Assembly (NCBI GenBank): GCA_916700875.1
Contig: CAKAKS010000172.1
Coordinates: 1-64,000, forward strand
Origin: Sebastes aleutianus
Lineage: Eukaryota > Chordata > Actinopteri > Perciformes > Sebastidae
Length of the DNA stretch: 64,000 nt
Direction: 5' to 3'
Shown: piece by piece, positions 48,701 through 61,000 of the stretch
Layout: each line of letters opens with the position of its first letter
Numbering within the stretch: the first letter of the stretch is position 1
Notes under the pieces: generated by a model
The model's database searches: none
What the model was told of the DNA's origin: nothing
Seen by the model: the letters and a program-made list of their open reading frames with translations, nothing else
Translations under genes and position numbers: made by a program

Positions 48701-49004
48701 ATAATCACAGCCTTCGTTTGAACATTTAATTCTAAAATCATACTCTAAATCAAAAGAGCAGATTCAGAAAACTGAACATGATTAGCGTTCCTCGTCCGGA
48801 CGCTGTCCACGTTGTTTTTACGCAGCTCAAAAAAAGGGCTAACCCTGATTTAAAAAAAAACAACAACATGGAACATCAACATACTTTATGTCGAAGCAGC
48901 CACAGCAACTACACAGTCAACAACACGGAGCCAATGCATGAGAACTGAGGAGAGGAAGAGGGAGCGAGTAGTAGTTGATCACACATACACCATCCTACTG
49001 ATGT

Positions 49005-49205
49005 AAATACTGACTAGAGCACCAAATGTGTATTAATCCACAGCTGAAAGTAGTCCCCAACAAATGCACTATTTACTCCTGTTTGAGTAACGTTTGCTAA
49101 AAAACCTACAGTGCCCAGCTGTTTTAGTGAATGATTTAGCTTTTTGTAATATTGAAACTATATATTTGTGACTCATTTTAAAGATTTCTGTCTTCAGTAG
49201 GAACA
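49005..49205 (-). repeat. Dispersed repeat family, copy 3 (inverted)
   Basis: Reverse complement of the 26320-26560 and 31195-31445 family: CTAGAGCACCAAATGTGTAT, CTGAAAGTAGTCCCCAAC, TACAGTGCCCAGCTGTTTTA, TATTTGTGACTCATTTTAAAGA. Confidence 0.65.
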
Positions 49206-49951
49206 AGTTGGGCTCGGGGCTGAGCACCACAGACAGGGTAGGGAGGTTTAACAATGCTGGGTTTGTTCTTTTCATGGCATTTGTTGACAGTAAATTTAAA
49301 AAAACAGGAAATGGAGACTTACCAAAATACAAATTCACCTTGGCACCCATATAAATCAATCATCTTAGTTGTAAAAGTGCTTCACACGTACTAATTTAAA
49401 AACTTTAGCTCCAGTTGAATATAAGCTAGACGTTGTTTTATTACATTAATCATAAAGGATCAAGTAATCTAGTCCTACATCGTCCTACATCGTTCCCCTC
49501 ATTACTTGTAAAAATCCCCAAAATGACCAAAAGCGCAGTGTAACTGAGCTGAGATCTGTTGTTAATGAACCACTATAATCAACATTCAAATGTAAACTCT
49601 TCCAGTGGCACATGAAATGTTTATAATAACCCCTTTTTTTTCTATATCTGCATCTGTTAGTTGTAATTTAAGTGGTTGCTGTTGCAGCATGTGTATTTAT
49701 ACTCCTCTAGCTGGTCGTTCTCTAAGGAGATTCTGATGTAAATGTACTTTACTGTAGATGGCTTCATGTATAAAGAGTAGAAGATGGACTGTAATTTATA
49801 TGAACAAAGATTCCACAAATATTATTACTTTCTATAACTATAAACTTTTTCAGTTTGATTCATTTCTAATACCACATTAATAAATATAAGTACTGTGATA
49901 CACTGGATGTTTACTGGATTTCTGCACACTACTGTAAATGTTTAACCGTTG

Positions 49952-49957
49952 AATAAA
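49952..49957 (+). terminator. Poly(A) signal AATAAA, probable ARHGEF19 3' end
   Basis: AATAAATACAG in the last part of the inferred 3' UTR, followed within 40 bp by a T/G-rich stretch (AAGTTGTGTTGAATAAATT). A second AATAAA is at 49987-49992. Confidence 0.45.
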
Positions 49958-50016
49958 TACAGATACTTCCATTTTAAGTTGTGTTGAATAAATTATTCTT
50001 TAGAGTTTTTAAACAG

Positions 50017-50022
50017 TTTATT
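50017..50022 (-). terminator. Poly(A) signal on the minus strand, probable PLEKHN1-like 3' end
   Basis: TTTATT on the + strand reads AATAAA on the minus strand, 364 bp beyond the stop codon at 50386-50388. It is about 60 bp from the + strand signal at 49952, so the two transcripts probably end nearly back to back or overlap. Confidence 0.4.
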
Positions 50023-50385
50023 GTGGAAAAGTCAAACATGTACTTTATGGAAAAGACATCAAAGCTAAATATGTACAGTTTCTTGAGTACTATTTCCTTC
50101 AGTAACCTTTACAGCTCTACAGTCTCTACGTCTAACTTCAGCTGAGGTCTTAAACTGGGTCATGACCTTGTTCCTGTTTGTTCCCACATGAAAGAGAACT
50201 ATAAGCATCTGTTCAGTCCCTCAGAGTGACAAAATCACCCAAATATGGCGAGAACACTTCAGAGCCTCCTCACTGCTGTATCTCCGTTTTGTGGCACAAT
50301 AAGACATAAAAGTATTTATGTACATACTATCTACACATTGTTTCAGATTTATAATAACAGCCGAGCTTTTCCACATCCAGATGAG

Positions 50386-53300
50386 TCAGCTGCGTCCGTT
50401 GATGTGGCGTTGGTCGGTTGTGATCATCGGTTCCTTGGACTCCTTCCTGCTCCTCTGCAGCTTTGGCATGATAGGAGGTGCAGCGTGACTTGCGGTAACG
50501 TGGCTGCTTCTGTCTGGCTGCAGGTCAGAGAGAAAATCTAGTTGATGCAAAGTTGCTTCACGTTTAATGTACTCAACATCACCTCAGCTCACGTGAATAT
50601 TTCTTGCAAATACAAACTTTTTTGACTGACTTTAAAGGAACAGTGTGCAGCATTTAGGGGGATCTATTGGCAGGAATGGAATATAATATTAATAAGTATG
50701 TTTTCTTTAGTGTATAATCACCTGATAATAAGTATCATTGTGTTTTCGTTAGCAAGAATGAACTGTTTATATCTACATATGGAGCCAATCCTCTCCACGG
50801 AGCTGACTGCCATGTTTCTACAGTAGCCCAGAACGGACAAACCAAACACCGGCTCTAGAGAGGGACATTCACGTTTTCGCATTTGCCTACGTAGTTTCAG
50901 TCGGTTGCAATCTGCAACCTCACCGCTAGATGCCACCTACACACTGCTCCTTTACAGGAAACTCTAGAGTCTAATTTGTCTCACGTTCAAATGACGGTAA
51001 CATGTTGTAGCTCCTATGCAGTAGAACCAAAGGATTTTCAAAAATAATCTGTGCTTCAAGCTGCTTCATTTCTACAAAACAACCACAGCCCAAAACTGAC
51101 AAAAAAAAATGAACCAGAATGCATTTGATCTCAAACAAGTTCGTACAGGTTGATTTTCATACCAAACTAAACCAAACCAGTGGCTGCCCAGGTGGAAAGT
51201 TACAGGGAGTACTAGAAAACACTGCAGCATGCATTAGAAAATGCTCCTCAGTAATGGAAAGATATGTAGTAAATGGGCTAAAACTGTGTTTTTAAATCTT
51301 AAACCTGCATTTACTGATGGCCACTTGGGGGCAATAGAAACAAACTACACACAGCATTTGCATACTAAATGTAAATGGACTGTATTTATGTAATGCTATT
51401 CTGCCTTACCTCCTCATTCACACTTTCACACACACCTATGCAATGCAAAGCGCTTGCCTTCAGTAGGCCCTTTTTCACAGGAGCCATTTTGACATGTAAT
51501 TTACATGGTAAACACAGATGTAATAGATTATGGTCCTGTTATATTTGGTGTGTCACAGACGTCCCAGTGAGCCGGCATGCACAATACCAGGGCTGCTGTG
51601 AATTGGCGCGTCCTGCAGATATGGAGCAACATTGAATCTTTGGAGTGATGCATGTAAATCCACTTTCTTTTAGCTTTGTTTTGGTCTACACCAACTACTG
51701 AGGGAAACATATCACACTTAAGCTGCTAAATGCTCCACAATGTTAACCAGTGACAAAGTAGTGACAAAGCCACAAAGAATCCACCAACTCTGCAGTTCCC
51801 CTCAGCTCTTAACCATTTTATATTCCTTTAAATATGTCAGACAGCACAGTCTAACCTGTTGTAACTGAAACATCCAGTTGCGATAATCCTCCAGACAGGT
51901 ACAAGAGACCTGCAGGGGCTCCACCAGCTCACCTAAAACACAACAGCAATTATATGAAATTCCTCACGGTATTTAATTTTGCTATAATTCAATGCTACAT
52001 TTATAGCTAAAAAAGTATTAAGGGGATCATTCGGGTGTTTTGAAGTGGGGTTGTACGAGTTACTTATCCATAGTCAGTGTGTAACCTACAGTAGATGACG
52101 GTCGGCACGCGCCCAGTTTGGAGAAGCAGACAGGAGTACCATCACCGAAGCATTTTAGCCCCCTAAAAGAAAGGCCCAACTAAAAAAATCAATATTAGTT
52201 TAAGTGTTCGCTATATTTAGAATATTTTCACCGCTTTACTTTGCCGTCAGACAGCCCTTTCCGACAGGTATCTGAAGCCGCTGTATCCATCTACGCTCTC
52301 GCCAAAGCCACCAGACTCCATTAAAAAAATGTGTCATTTTACCTTGCAGAACACAGGAGTTGCTGGTCTACCGCTGCCTCGATCGATTAGTTTGTTTGTT
52401 TATTTTATTGTGTGACTTTGGTGAATCCAAACTAACCAAAGTCACACAAAAACAAACTAACTGATCGAGGCAGCGGTAGACCAACAACACCCGTGTTGTG
52501 CGAGGTAAAATTACTGTTTTTTTCAATGAAGTGTGGTTGCTTTGGCAAGAGCATAGATAACAGCTTCGGTTCCCCGTCGGAAACACAGACTGTATAGCTG
52601 TCTCACAGCAAGGTAAACCAGCAAAAGAACTCTCGATATAGTGTACACTTAAACTGATATTGATTTTTTTTTTTAGGTGTCTAAAATACATTTTGCTGCC
52701 GGCCCCGTCCACAGTAGTACATTGCTTTGCTTCCGCGCGGTGACTCCTGTCTGCTTCTCCAAACTGGGGGCGTGCCGACCGTCATCTACTGTAGGTAATA
52801 CACTGACTATGGATAAATACCTCATACAACCCCACTTCAAAACACCCAAACTATCCCTTTAATGTCACACATTTTCACAGTATACCTATCAGCTCAAACT
52901 CCAGTCGTCCAGGCAGGGCTGATCTCTCCACTGCTCTGATGCTGTGTCGGGGCAACCTGCCCTGTTAGAGATGACATTGAAGAAAAATAAATGCTTTAAG
53001 TTGTGCAGGAATTTTCACTTTCATACAATGTTCGTACAAGAAGAACCTCATTTTAGACTGAGAGACATTGAAGGATGTTGTAGGCGGCAGGTGTGAGTTA
53101 CAAAATGTTCCACCCAAGCTGTGTGTCATGTGTCAAAAGAACAAGCGCTGTGTAAAGATTACCGCGACAGGTAGTTATGCCACAGTGGTTGAGGAGGTAT
53201 TATTATGGATTTTTCCCATAGAGTCATTTTACACTACCTCATATCTTATATTCAGACGCTTGTTGTCTACTGACAGTAGCAGGACGTCTTGTGGGAAGAG

Positions 53301-55434
53301 AACCATCAGTCTTTCCTGCAGTCCCTGAAAGAACAAAGCCATGTCACTGTTACTGTGGTCTAATACAGATGATACCACTGACAAAATACTGTGACACGTG
53401 AAATAATGTTCTCTATAATAAACAATGGGCACCAGGGGTGTCGTGATATACCGGTATTGACGACAAAAACGTACAAAAAGACTCTCTCTCCTCCTCCCTA
53501 CACTCATATTTTGAGTGTAATTCATTTGCCAAAAAAGAGACAGAACGCTCAATATACAAAGTAAAGATGAATTTAACTGAAAGCATTATTATTATTATTA
53601 TTATTCAAATTTTCTATAGGTATCGCGCTAATATCGTTATCGTGAATTCTTTTGGTCACGATAATCGTGTGGTGAAAATGTGATATTGTGACAGCCCTAA
53701 TGGGCACTTATGATGTTTACCATATTCCACAAGTAGCATTTTAAAGCACAATTGCAGTTTATCACAACTTGTGTCTTATTTTTGTAATTTTGTCAATCAT
53801 TCATATTAGTAATAATAACATTGTACACTCCAAGTTAATTGCTGAGATATGCTAACGAGGCTATGTTGCTGTAAAGTCAGAGGGGCAAGAAAAAAAATTC
53901 ATAATCATTAGAAAAGATGACCAAATTACTAAATTAAGACCCAAGTTGTAGTGAACCGGAATTATCGTTTAACATCAATAAATAATTTCCATGTTGATTT
54001 GAGATACTCGGCAAAGTTTGTGTTAAATAAATGAGAGACCATCACTGAGAGCAGCCTCTACAGTACATGCCACATCGTGTGCCAGCAGGTCAAATTTAAC
54101 ATGACACCTGACTTGCTTATGATTGCTTTATAGCACCAAAGAGAAAAAACGGTGCAAGCTGGTGCAAACAGAGCCACTTCAGAAAACCTATTAAGATAAA
54201 AAAATCTCTTTGCAACAGTTAGAAAATGTGGTCTTGATCTTCAGATACTCTGTCAAAAAGAAGAAGTATTCTTGTAACATCATTGTTGACATCATGTGGT
54301 AAGTATGGAAGGCCAGAGAGGACATTGGTAAAAAAAAGAAATCAACATGTCTTGTCTTTGTTTTCATGCTGATAAATGAGTAATTATCTGTGCTCATTTG
54401 CAGATTCTTAAAGCAGTGTGACAGAGTATTTATTACCTGTCTGTGTGTGTTGATGATGTGGACGACAGATAGGTATCCCGGCTGACCCATGTGTTGTATC
54501 GGCGAGCCCTCCCACTGCCACACGGGAGCTTGAAGTAAGTACTTTTTCAGTTCTTCTCTTTTCCAGTGCTCATCACAGGGTAACTAGGGAAGAAATATGG
54601 TGATCAATTTATTAATTACAATTTAACCACGCTGATTTTTCATGCAGAGTTGTAATGTACAGCAGTTGGTCCTTACAAGATAGGAGAGAGCGCAGTGGGT
54701 GGGACTCATGGGTTGTGCCATTGACTTGTATCTCCTGTCGTCTACGTGTTGCATCCATTTCTGTAAATCCGCAGCACTGGCACATATGAAGACCTTGGAG
54801 TCCACCATTGGGCCTGTGTGAAAGGGGGAACAACATGCTCAGTACTTGACACTGTGTTGCCGTGTCTTAGCTGAACTTCCACTGACTCACCGCTGATCTC
54901 AAACATGTGTGGTGAATGTGACGCGTCCGGGGCCATTGAGACGGCTTCCAAGGAAAGTCCAGAAAGAGGAAGGATGCCCTGCGAGATAAGAGAACACGAA
55001 GGGTAAGAAAAAAATATCATGTCTGTCACTGAGCTTTAGCTTCCTCTAAAGACATTATTAAGCATTTGTATTATTAGTGTCACCTTTAAAAAGCTGTCAT
55101 GGCTCATGTTAGGGGTGTAAATCACAAGTTTCATAACGATACAATATTATATTGATTCTTTGGACAACGATATGATATTTGCCGATATCACGAAGCCTGC
55201 CCCAATATGATTTTGATTTGATTCAATTCAGGGGCCTGCGATCAATATGAGATGATATCATATGTCTTTTTAACACAGTTACATTTATATTAACTCACAA
55301 AAACAATTAAAATATGATTTGACAATTATATCAATCAATTCCTATTGACCCAGAGCAGCGTCTGGCAGTCTGTCTAAAGAAAATTGTTGTATAACCTTGA
55401 CTACTGTCAGCTATTTTAGTTTCCTTTTATTCCG

Positions 55435-55472
<38 letters not shown>

Positions 55473-57973
55473 TTATTTATTTATTTTTTTAAATAACCTA
55501 ATGAAGGTCTGTGTACCGAAATGTTTCCTTTTAGCGAAATGCTCTGAGAGAATTTGTCTCTGGTAAACAGTTATGCAGTGTATTATGTCTAGGGCTTTTA
55601 TTGTGAAAGGTAAGAATGGAAAGAGTGGATCTGGTGTGGTTGAATCTTAGCCACTATTTATATATATATTTCAGTTTCAAGTAAAATGCACAAAGAGTAC
55701 CTCATAAATGAAGTCTTGTCGAGAGTGGTCCAGAGAGAGGATCAGCAGATGGAAAGAGAACAACACCAGGAAGTGTTCACTGGTTTCCTGTGGGAGACAA
55801 GGTGAAGTATTGACTCGTGACTAAGGATCTGTGGGCTCATAGTGTCAGAGGCTCGATCAACTGTTCACACAGACATGACAATAAAAAGTGACCTGTTTCA
55901 CTATTTTATTAAAAGATGCTGCTTGCCAGACAAAAGTTTAGGGTACTGTATGGCACCCAAGCACTATTACAACTCTTACAAATATTCTTAAAGAGAATTT
56001 CATTTGAACATGACGTATTGATGGAGCCACACCTCATCACTTACCTGTGTGTAGCTGTTGTAGAGAGACACCAGGGAGGAGTGGATGATCTCTCCATACA
56101 TGTGGGCAGGTTGGCCCTCCCACTCCCTGATCGGCTGGTGGGAGTAGATCCTTTGGTGCAGCTCGTCTCTGCTCCGGCCCCACAGCACCACCTACAGACA
56201 CAAAACTGTATCAGCCCATATCTATTGATTATGATGTGTGGATTGAAATATTTTGTAGTTTTTTTTCTAGTGGGTGGCCATTTTCTCTTCTTAATCAACC
56301 CCCTGAAACCCGCGATCCCGACCGACTGTACTGTTTTCAAGAGGCTGTAGCGGGTTCAGATTTAGAGCTAGAGTGAAAGTACAGATATTATATGAATATA
56401 GAAAACTAAAGGAATCCATTAGTAACCATGTCATGTGAGCTTGTTGGGAAGGAGGCAAAATAACGCTCCAAAGTTAGGCTAAATTTTGGGGTCAAAGGAG
56501 TCCCTTGACCTCTGACCTCAAGATATGTGAATGAAAATTGGTTCTATGGGTACTCACGAGTCTCCCCTTTACAGACATGCCCACTTTATGATAATCACAT
56601 GTAGTTTTTTGAATGCAGTATAAATGTGTTATTTTCAAGTATTGGGGTCTCTAAACAGTCTTGATTTACATAAATTGGGTATCATTTTTTAAAATTTGAC
56701 CTCACTGTATAAAATGACATGTAGTGACCTTTAGGATAATCACAGCTTCATGAAACTTTACAACCACAAACTAGAGACCTAGATCATTCAGAGGATGTAT
56801 GGCTTTCCTAGGTAGATTGACAATAAGGGGGTTTCCAGAACAGAATTGCTCGCGATCCAAATCTCCAAACCATCCAAAAATCTCCAAATGTGAAAGGTTT
56901 TTGAAACCAAATCACGGCATGGCTTTTTCTGTCGTGTTCCTCAAGGTCTTGGTGTCTTAATGTGGTATTTTGGAAGGATTATTGATTATTTTTATAAATT
57001 CTCAAGTGGTAACATTTTTTTTAATTTAGCACCAAATCTGCCACCCACACATCACCGACTCCAGTTAGAGCACTGAGGTCGACCAATCAGTCCCCAGAAC
57101 TAGACTCAAAAAACAGAGGTGACCGAGCCTTTGCGGTGGCCGCCACTAATCTGTGGAACAGCTCACCTTTTCATATTAAAGCAGCTCAGACGACAAAATC
57201 ATTTAAATCGCTGCTGAAGACTCACCTCTTCTCGCTGGTGTTTGATTAAGTTTATCTTCTGTTGTGCTGCAGCTCTTTAACTGCTATTTTGTGCATATTC
57301 TGTTTTTACTCTGTTCTTATTGTTGCCTGATTTGTTTTCATTTTTATTACGTACATGTTCAGCACTGCGGTCAACTGCGGTTGTTTTTTTTTAATATGCT
57401 ATACAAATAAAATATGACTTGACTCATATCACTCCCCCCATCAGTATTTAAATGTGGCCACATGTTTCACAGTGAGATGAGTCATGCTTTACAAAGAAAA
57501 TTTGAGTTTGTTTCACTATTGCGAGCCTCTAGTCATTGTTGTTTGAGCAAACTGTTGCCCAATCCAGGGAGATTTGTATCTAAACTTGTTCTTCTGTAGG
57601 AGTTTGGAGGCTTCATATTTAGAAAATTTGTCATTCAAGTGGAAAGAAGTGCTAAAAACTCAAGTTTGCGTGGTAGTGTTTCCTCCCCCTTCCTTTATTT
57701 CCTGTAAAATTTGAATCACACCAAACAGGGAATGCAGAATCTCTCACTTTTGTCATGGAAGATTCCTACAGTGTGTAAACACTGTGTGTCTGGCCTCAAC
57801 ACAAATAACAGCACCGAGTGGAAACTGTTGATATGAGACACATCTCGCCACACTATGCTCGAGCACTAAAAAGTGTTAAAGTGTTTGCTTAAAGTGAGCC
57901 ACTAACTGTGTTGTTACTGTGAAATGTGCACGATGAAGTTTCCGGTTGTGTCTTTGACATGTCCTACACAACA

Positions 57974-58012
<39 letters not shown>

Positions 58013-61000
58013 TGACCTCTTTTTCCAGGTGGCGTATTGAAGGGTATCGCGGTGGTGGTGGCGGCGGTGGCAGCGGCTGCTGCTCATCTCTGCTGTTCCT
58101 CACTGACAGCTGAAGCCTGGTCTCTCCCAGATTCCACACCCTGAATAAACACATTTCATCAAATGTTCACATTAGGGGCTGTAAATCAATTGAAATATTT
58201 AATTGTGATTAATCGCATGATTGTCCATAGTTAATCGTAATTAATTTCAAATTGATCTCACATTTTTTTATCTGTTCAAAATGTTTCTTAAAGGAAGATT
58301 TGTCAAGTATTTAATACTCTTATCAACATGGGAGTTGGCAAATATGCTTGCTTTATGCAAATGTATTTATATATCTATTATTGGATATCAATTAACAACA
58401 CAAAACAATGACACATATTGTGCAGTAACCCTCACAGGTACTGCATTTTGCAAAAAAAATATGCTCAAATCATAACATGGCAAACTGCAGCCCAACAGGC
58501 AACAACAGCTGTCAGTGTGTCAGTGTGCTGACTTGACTATGACTTGCCCCAAACTGCATGTGATTATCATAAAGTGGGCATGTCTGTAAAGGGGAGACTC
58601 GTGGATACCCATAGAACCCATTTTCATTCACATATCTTGAGGTCAGAGGTCAAGGGACCCTTTGAAAATGGCCATGACAGTTTTTCCTCGCCAAAATTTA
58701 GAGTAAGTATGAGATGGTTGATTTCTTATGTTTTCTAGTTTCATATGATGCCAGTATCTTCACTTCCGCTTAAAAATTGAACCCGCCACAACCTCCAAAA
58801 GATCAGAGGCCCGTCGGATTTTTAAGAGGTTAATTAAATATCACAAGTTGTGTTAATGCATTAAAGAAATTAGTGGCATTAAAACAAATTTGCGTTAAGC
58901 GTTATTATCGTGTTAACTTCGACAGCCCTAGTTCACATGTTAACACATTTCATCAGACATCACTGTCACGTAGCAGCAGTTAATGCTGAGGGCACGGTGG
59001 CTCTGTGGTTGGCTTCGTGCCCTCATTGTGGTACAGATGTGGGTTCAGTTTCTGGTCCTATCTGTGCAGTGTGAATATTAAAGTGCATGCTCTATCCTGC
59101 AGTTCAAAGACATGTGAGTCAGGCAGACTCGAGACTCAAAACTGTCTCTGAACTATGATCGAGGGCCCCTCTTTGTATGTGCTTCCTAATGGTAAATGTT
59201 TGGACTGGTGCCTAAAAGAAAAGAAAAAGAGATTGAAGAGCAGTAGAGCATATCACAATTTAAATGGCTTGTCTTGACCCCCCTGCAGCCCAGCAGCAGA
59301 CAGACATAATCAGATTACAGTAGTCAGAGCAGAGACAGACCCACCTGCTGACCCTTTACTTATATTTTGAAGCCTGTCGCACTAATTCTAAGCAGGTTTT
59401 GAATGTGTACTATAGTGGATGTACACAGAAAAAGTGACAAATTTAAGACTAGTCAAAACAGTCATGCATTCAAAAAATAGTTGATTTTTGAGTATGATGT
59501 TGATCTAACCTATTGTTCCACAATGCATTGCACAAATATAGATAGATGATATATCTGTAACTATATCTTAAAATTAACATTTTTAACAGGAAGCCAATAA
59601 GATCACACCTTGTCATGTTCTTAAGAAACTAAATATGTTAAGTTTCGATCATTTCAATAGATTTGCTAATATTAAACCTGTCCATAAATGCCTAAATTGG
59701 CAGTGACAGGGTGGTTGTGTTCATGGAGAACTGTGTTAGGTGCCATTTGGTAAATCCTCCTTTTGGACAGATGTCGTTTTCTGCGTGGTGGATCAATATG
59801 TTGAGCTCCTTACGGGACTCAAAATGGATCATTTTAAACTCAAGTTGAATCAGCTTTTAAAGAGGTATCATTCATGTGGTCACGAATAATTAATGTATTT
59901 TGAGTTTTGTGTATATACTTAATAGAGGCCCATCTATGGGCTTACATTGCAATTTATCTTAGACTATAAATGCTGGTATGTGACATTGATCCATGCTATA
60001 TACTTGCACCTATAAAAATAAACATTAAATAATTAATATAATGAAAAACAAAAAGCATTACATCTTTGGAAATAGCCTACATTTTGATTTCTCTTTGTAA
60101 AAGTTAAATTAGCAATGTAGACTGGCGCACAAGTGCATTCATTTCTTGTATACCAACACAGTAAAAATCACTATGACAATTACTTTATGCTTTAAACAAT
60201 TACAGTAATTGTAGCCGTGGGTGGGCCTAGGTGAGCCTGGGTCCACCCACTTGGCACCCAATCAGAAGGCATCTTTTTTTGCTGGATAATCCAGTGAACA
60301 GACATAAAACAATTCTTGTTTTCTTTAACTTCTTGTTTAGGCTATGTGATAGGTCAGATTTTGATTGGCAGTGCATTTCACAGATGCCAGATTGAGAGAC
60401 AAATCAGTGTTGCCAGATTGGGCTGGTTTTGAGTTGGGCTGGTAAAAAATACTGAAAACAATATTACCGAACAAGCTGCCATTTTACGGTCAAAAACACA
60501 GATACAAAATTCAGTAAACTTATTGACTCATTTAAAAATATTTGATTGACATGAGTTGTATTCAATCGTCATTAGGGATAAAGGAGGACCTACTTTATTA
60601 TCATTGACTATAATGACATGGAAATGTGTGTATTTGGCTGTTTGACTGCACTTTTTGTGGGTTAATTGTGATAGCCTATTCATCTAACATTTTATCTTTG
60701 GTTATTTGATACATAAATGTAGGTTTTATTGAATTGTGCGGGTTTTAAGTTGTGATTGGGCTGAAAACTGTCAATCTGATCTGGCAACCCTCTTGATTGC
60801 TCGTTGTGACAGCAGCTGTTGCAAACATGAACAGAACGCCATGGATTTTACGTCAGCGTGACGCCAACCAGTTACATGGACATTCACATGGAAAGCCGTT
60901 TGAGCATTTATTCCATATCCTTGATATCAGACGTCAGTGTCCTCCACTAGTTTGGTCTTTGTCAGCACTAGTTGAACAAAAACTCTTACTAGTCACTGTT

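Larger units (their letters stand above)
46923..49975 (+). other. arhgef19: ARHGEF19 3' UTR (inferred)
   Basis: No further splice acceptor or coding segment follows the TAA. Several late A-rich signals occur; the best is AATAAA at 49952-49957, with ATTAATAAATA at about 49876-49886 upstream. The UTR would include a tRNA-like SINE split by a hAT element (47165-47800) and a repeat at 49005-49205. The true 3' end needs transcript data. Confidence 0.5.

Noticed and set aside
57050..57425. A host gene fragment encoding a LWNSSPFHIK-type peptide
   Set aside because: The peptide is the recognisable C-terminal end of an L2/CR1-type LINE ORF, followed by a LINE-like 3' tail.
57876..58154. 92-codon minus-strand ORF ending in poly-Cys/Val
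   Set aside because: Only 58017-58140 of it is real, as exon 2 of the PLEKHN1-like gene; the rest reads through the donor into the (GT)n repeat.
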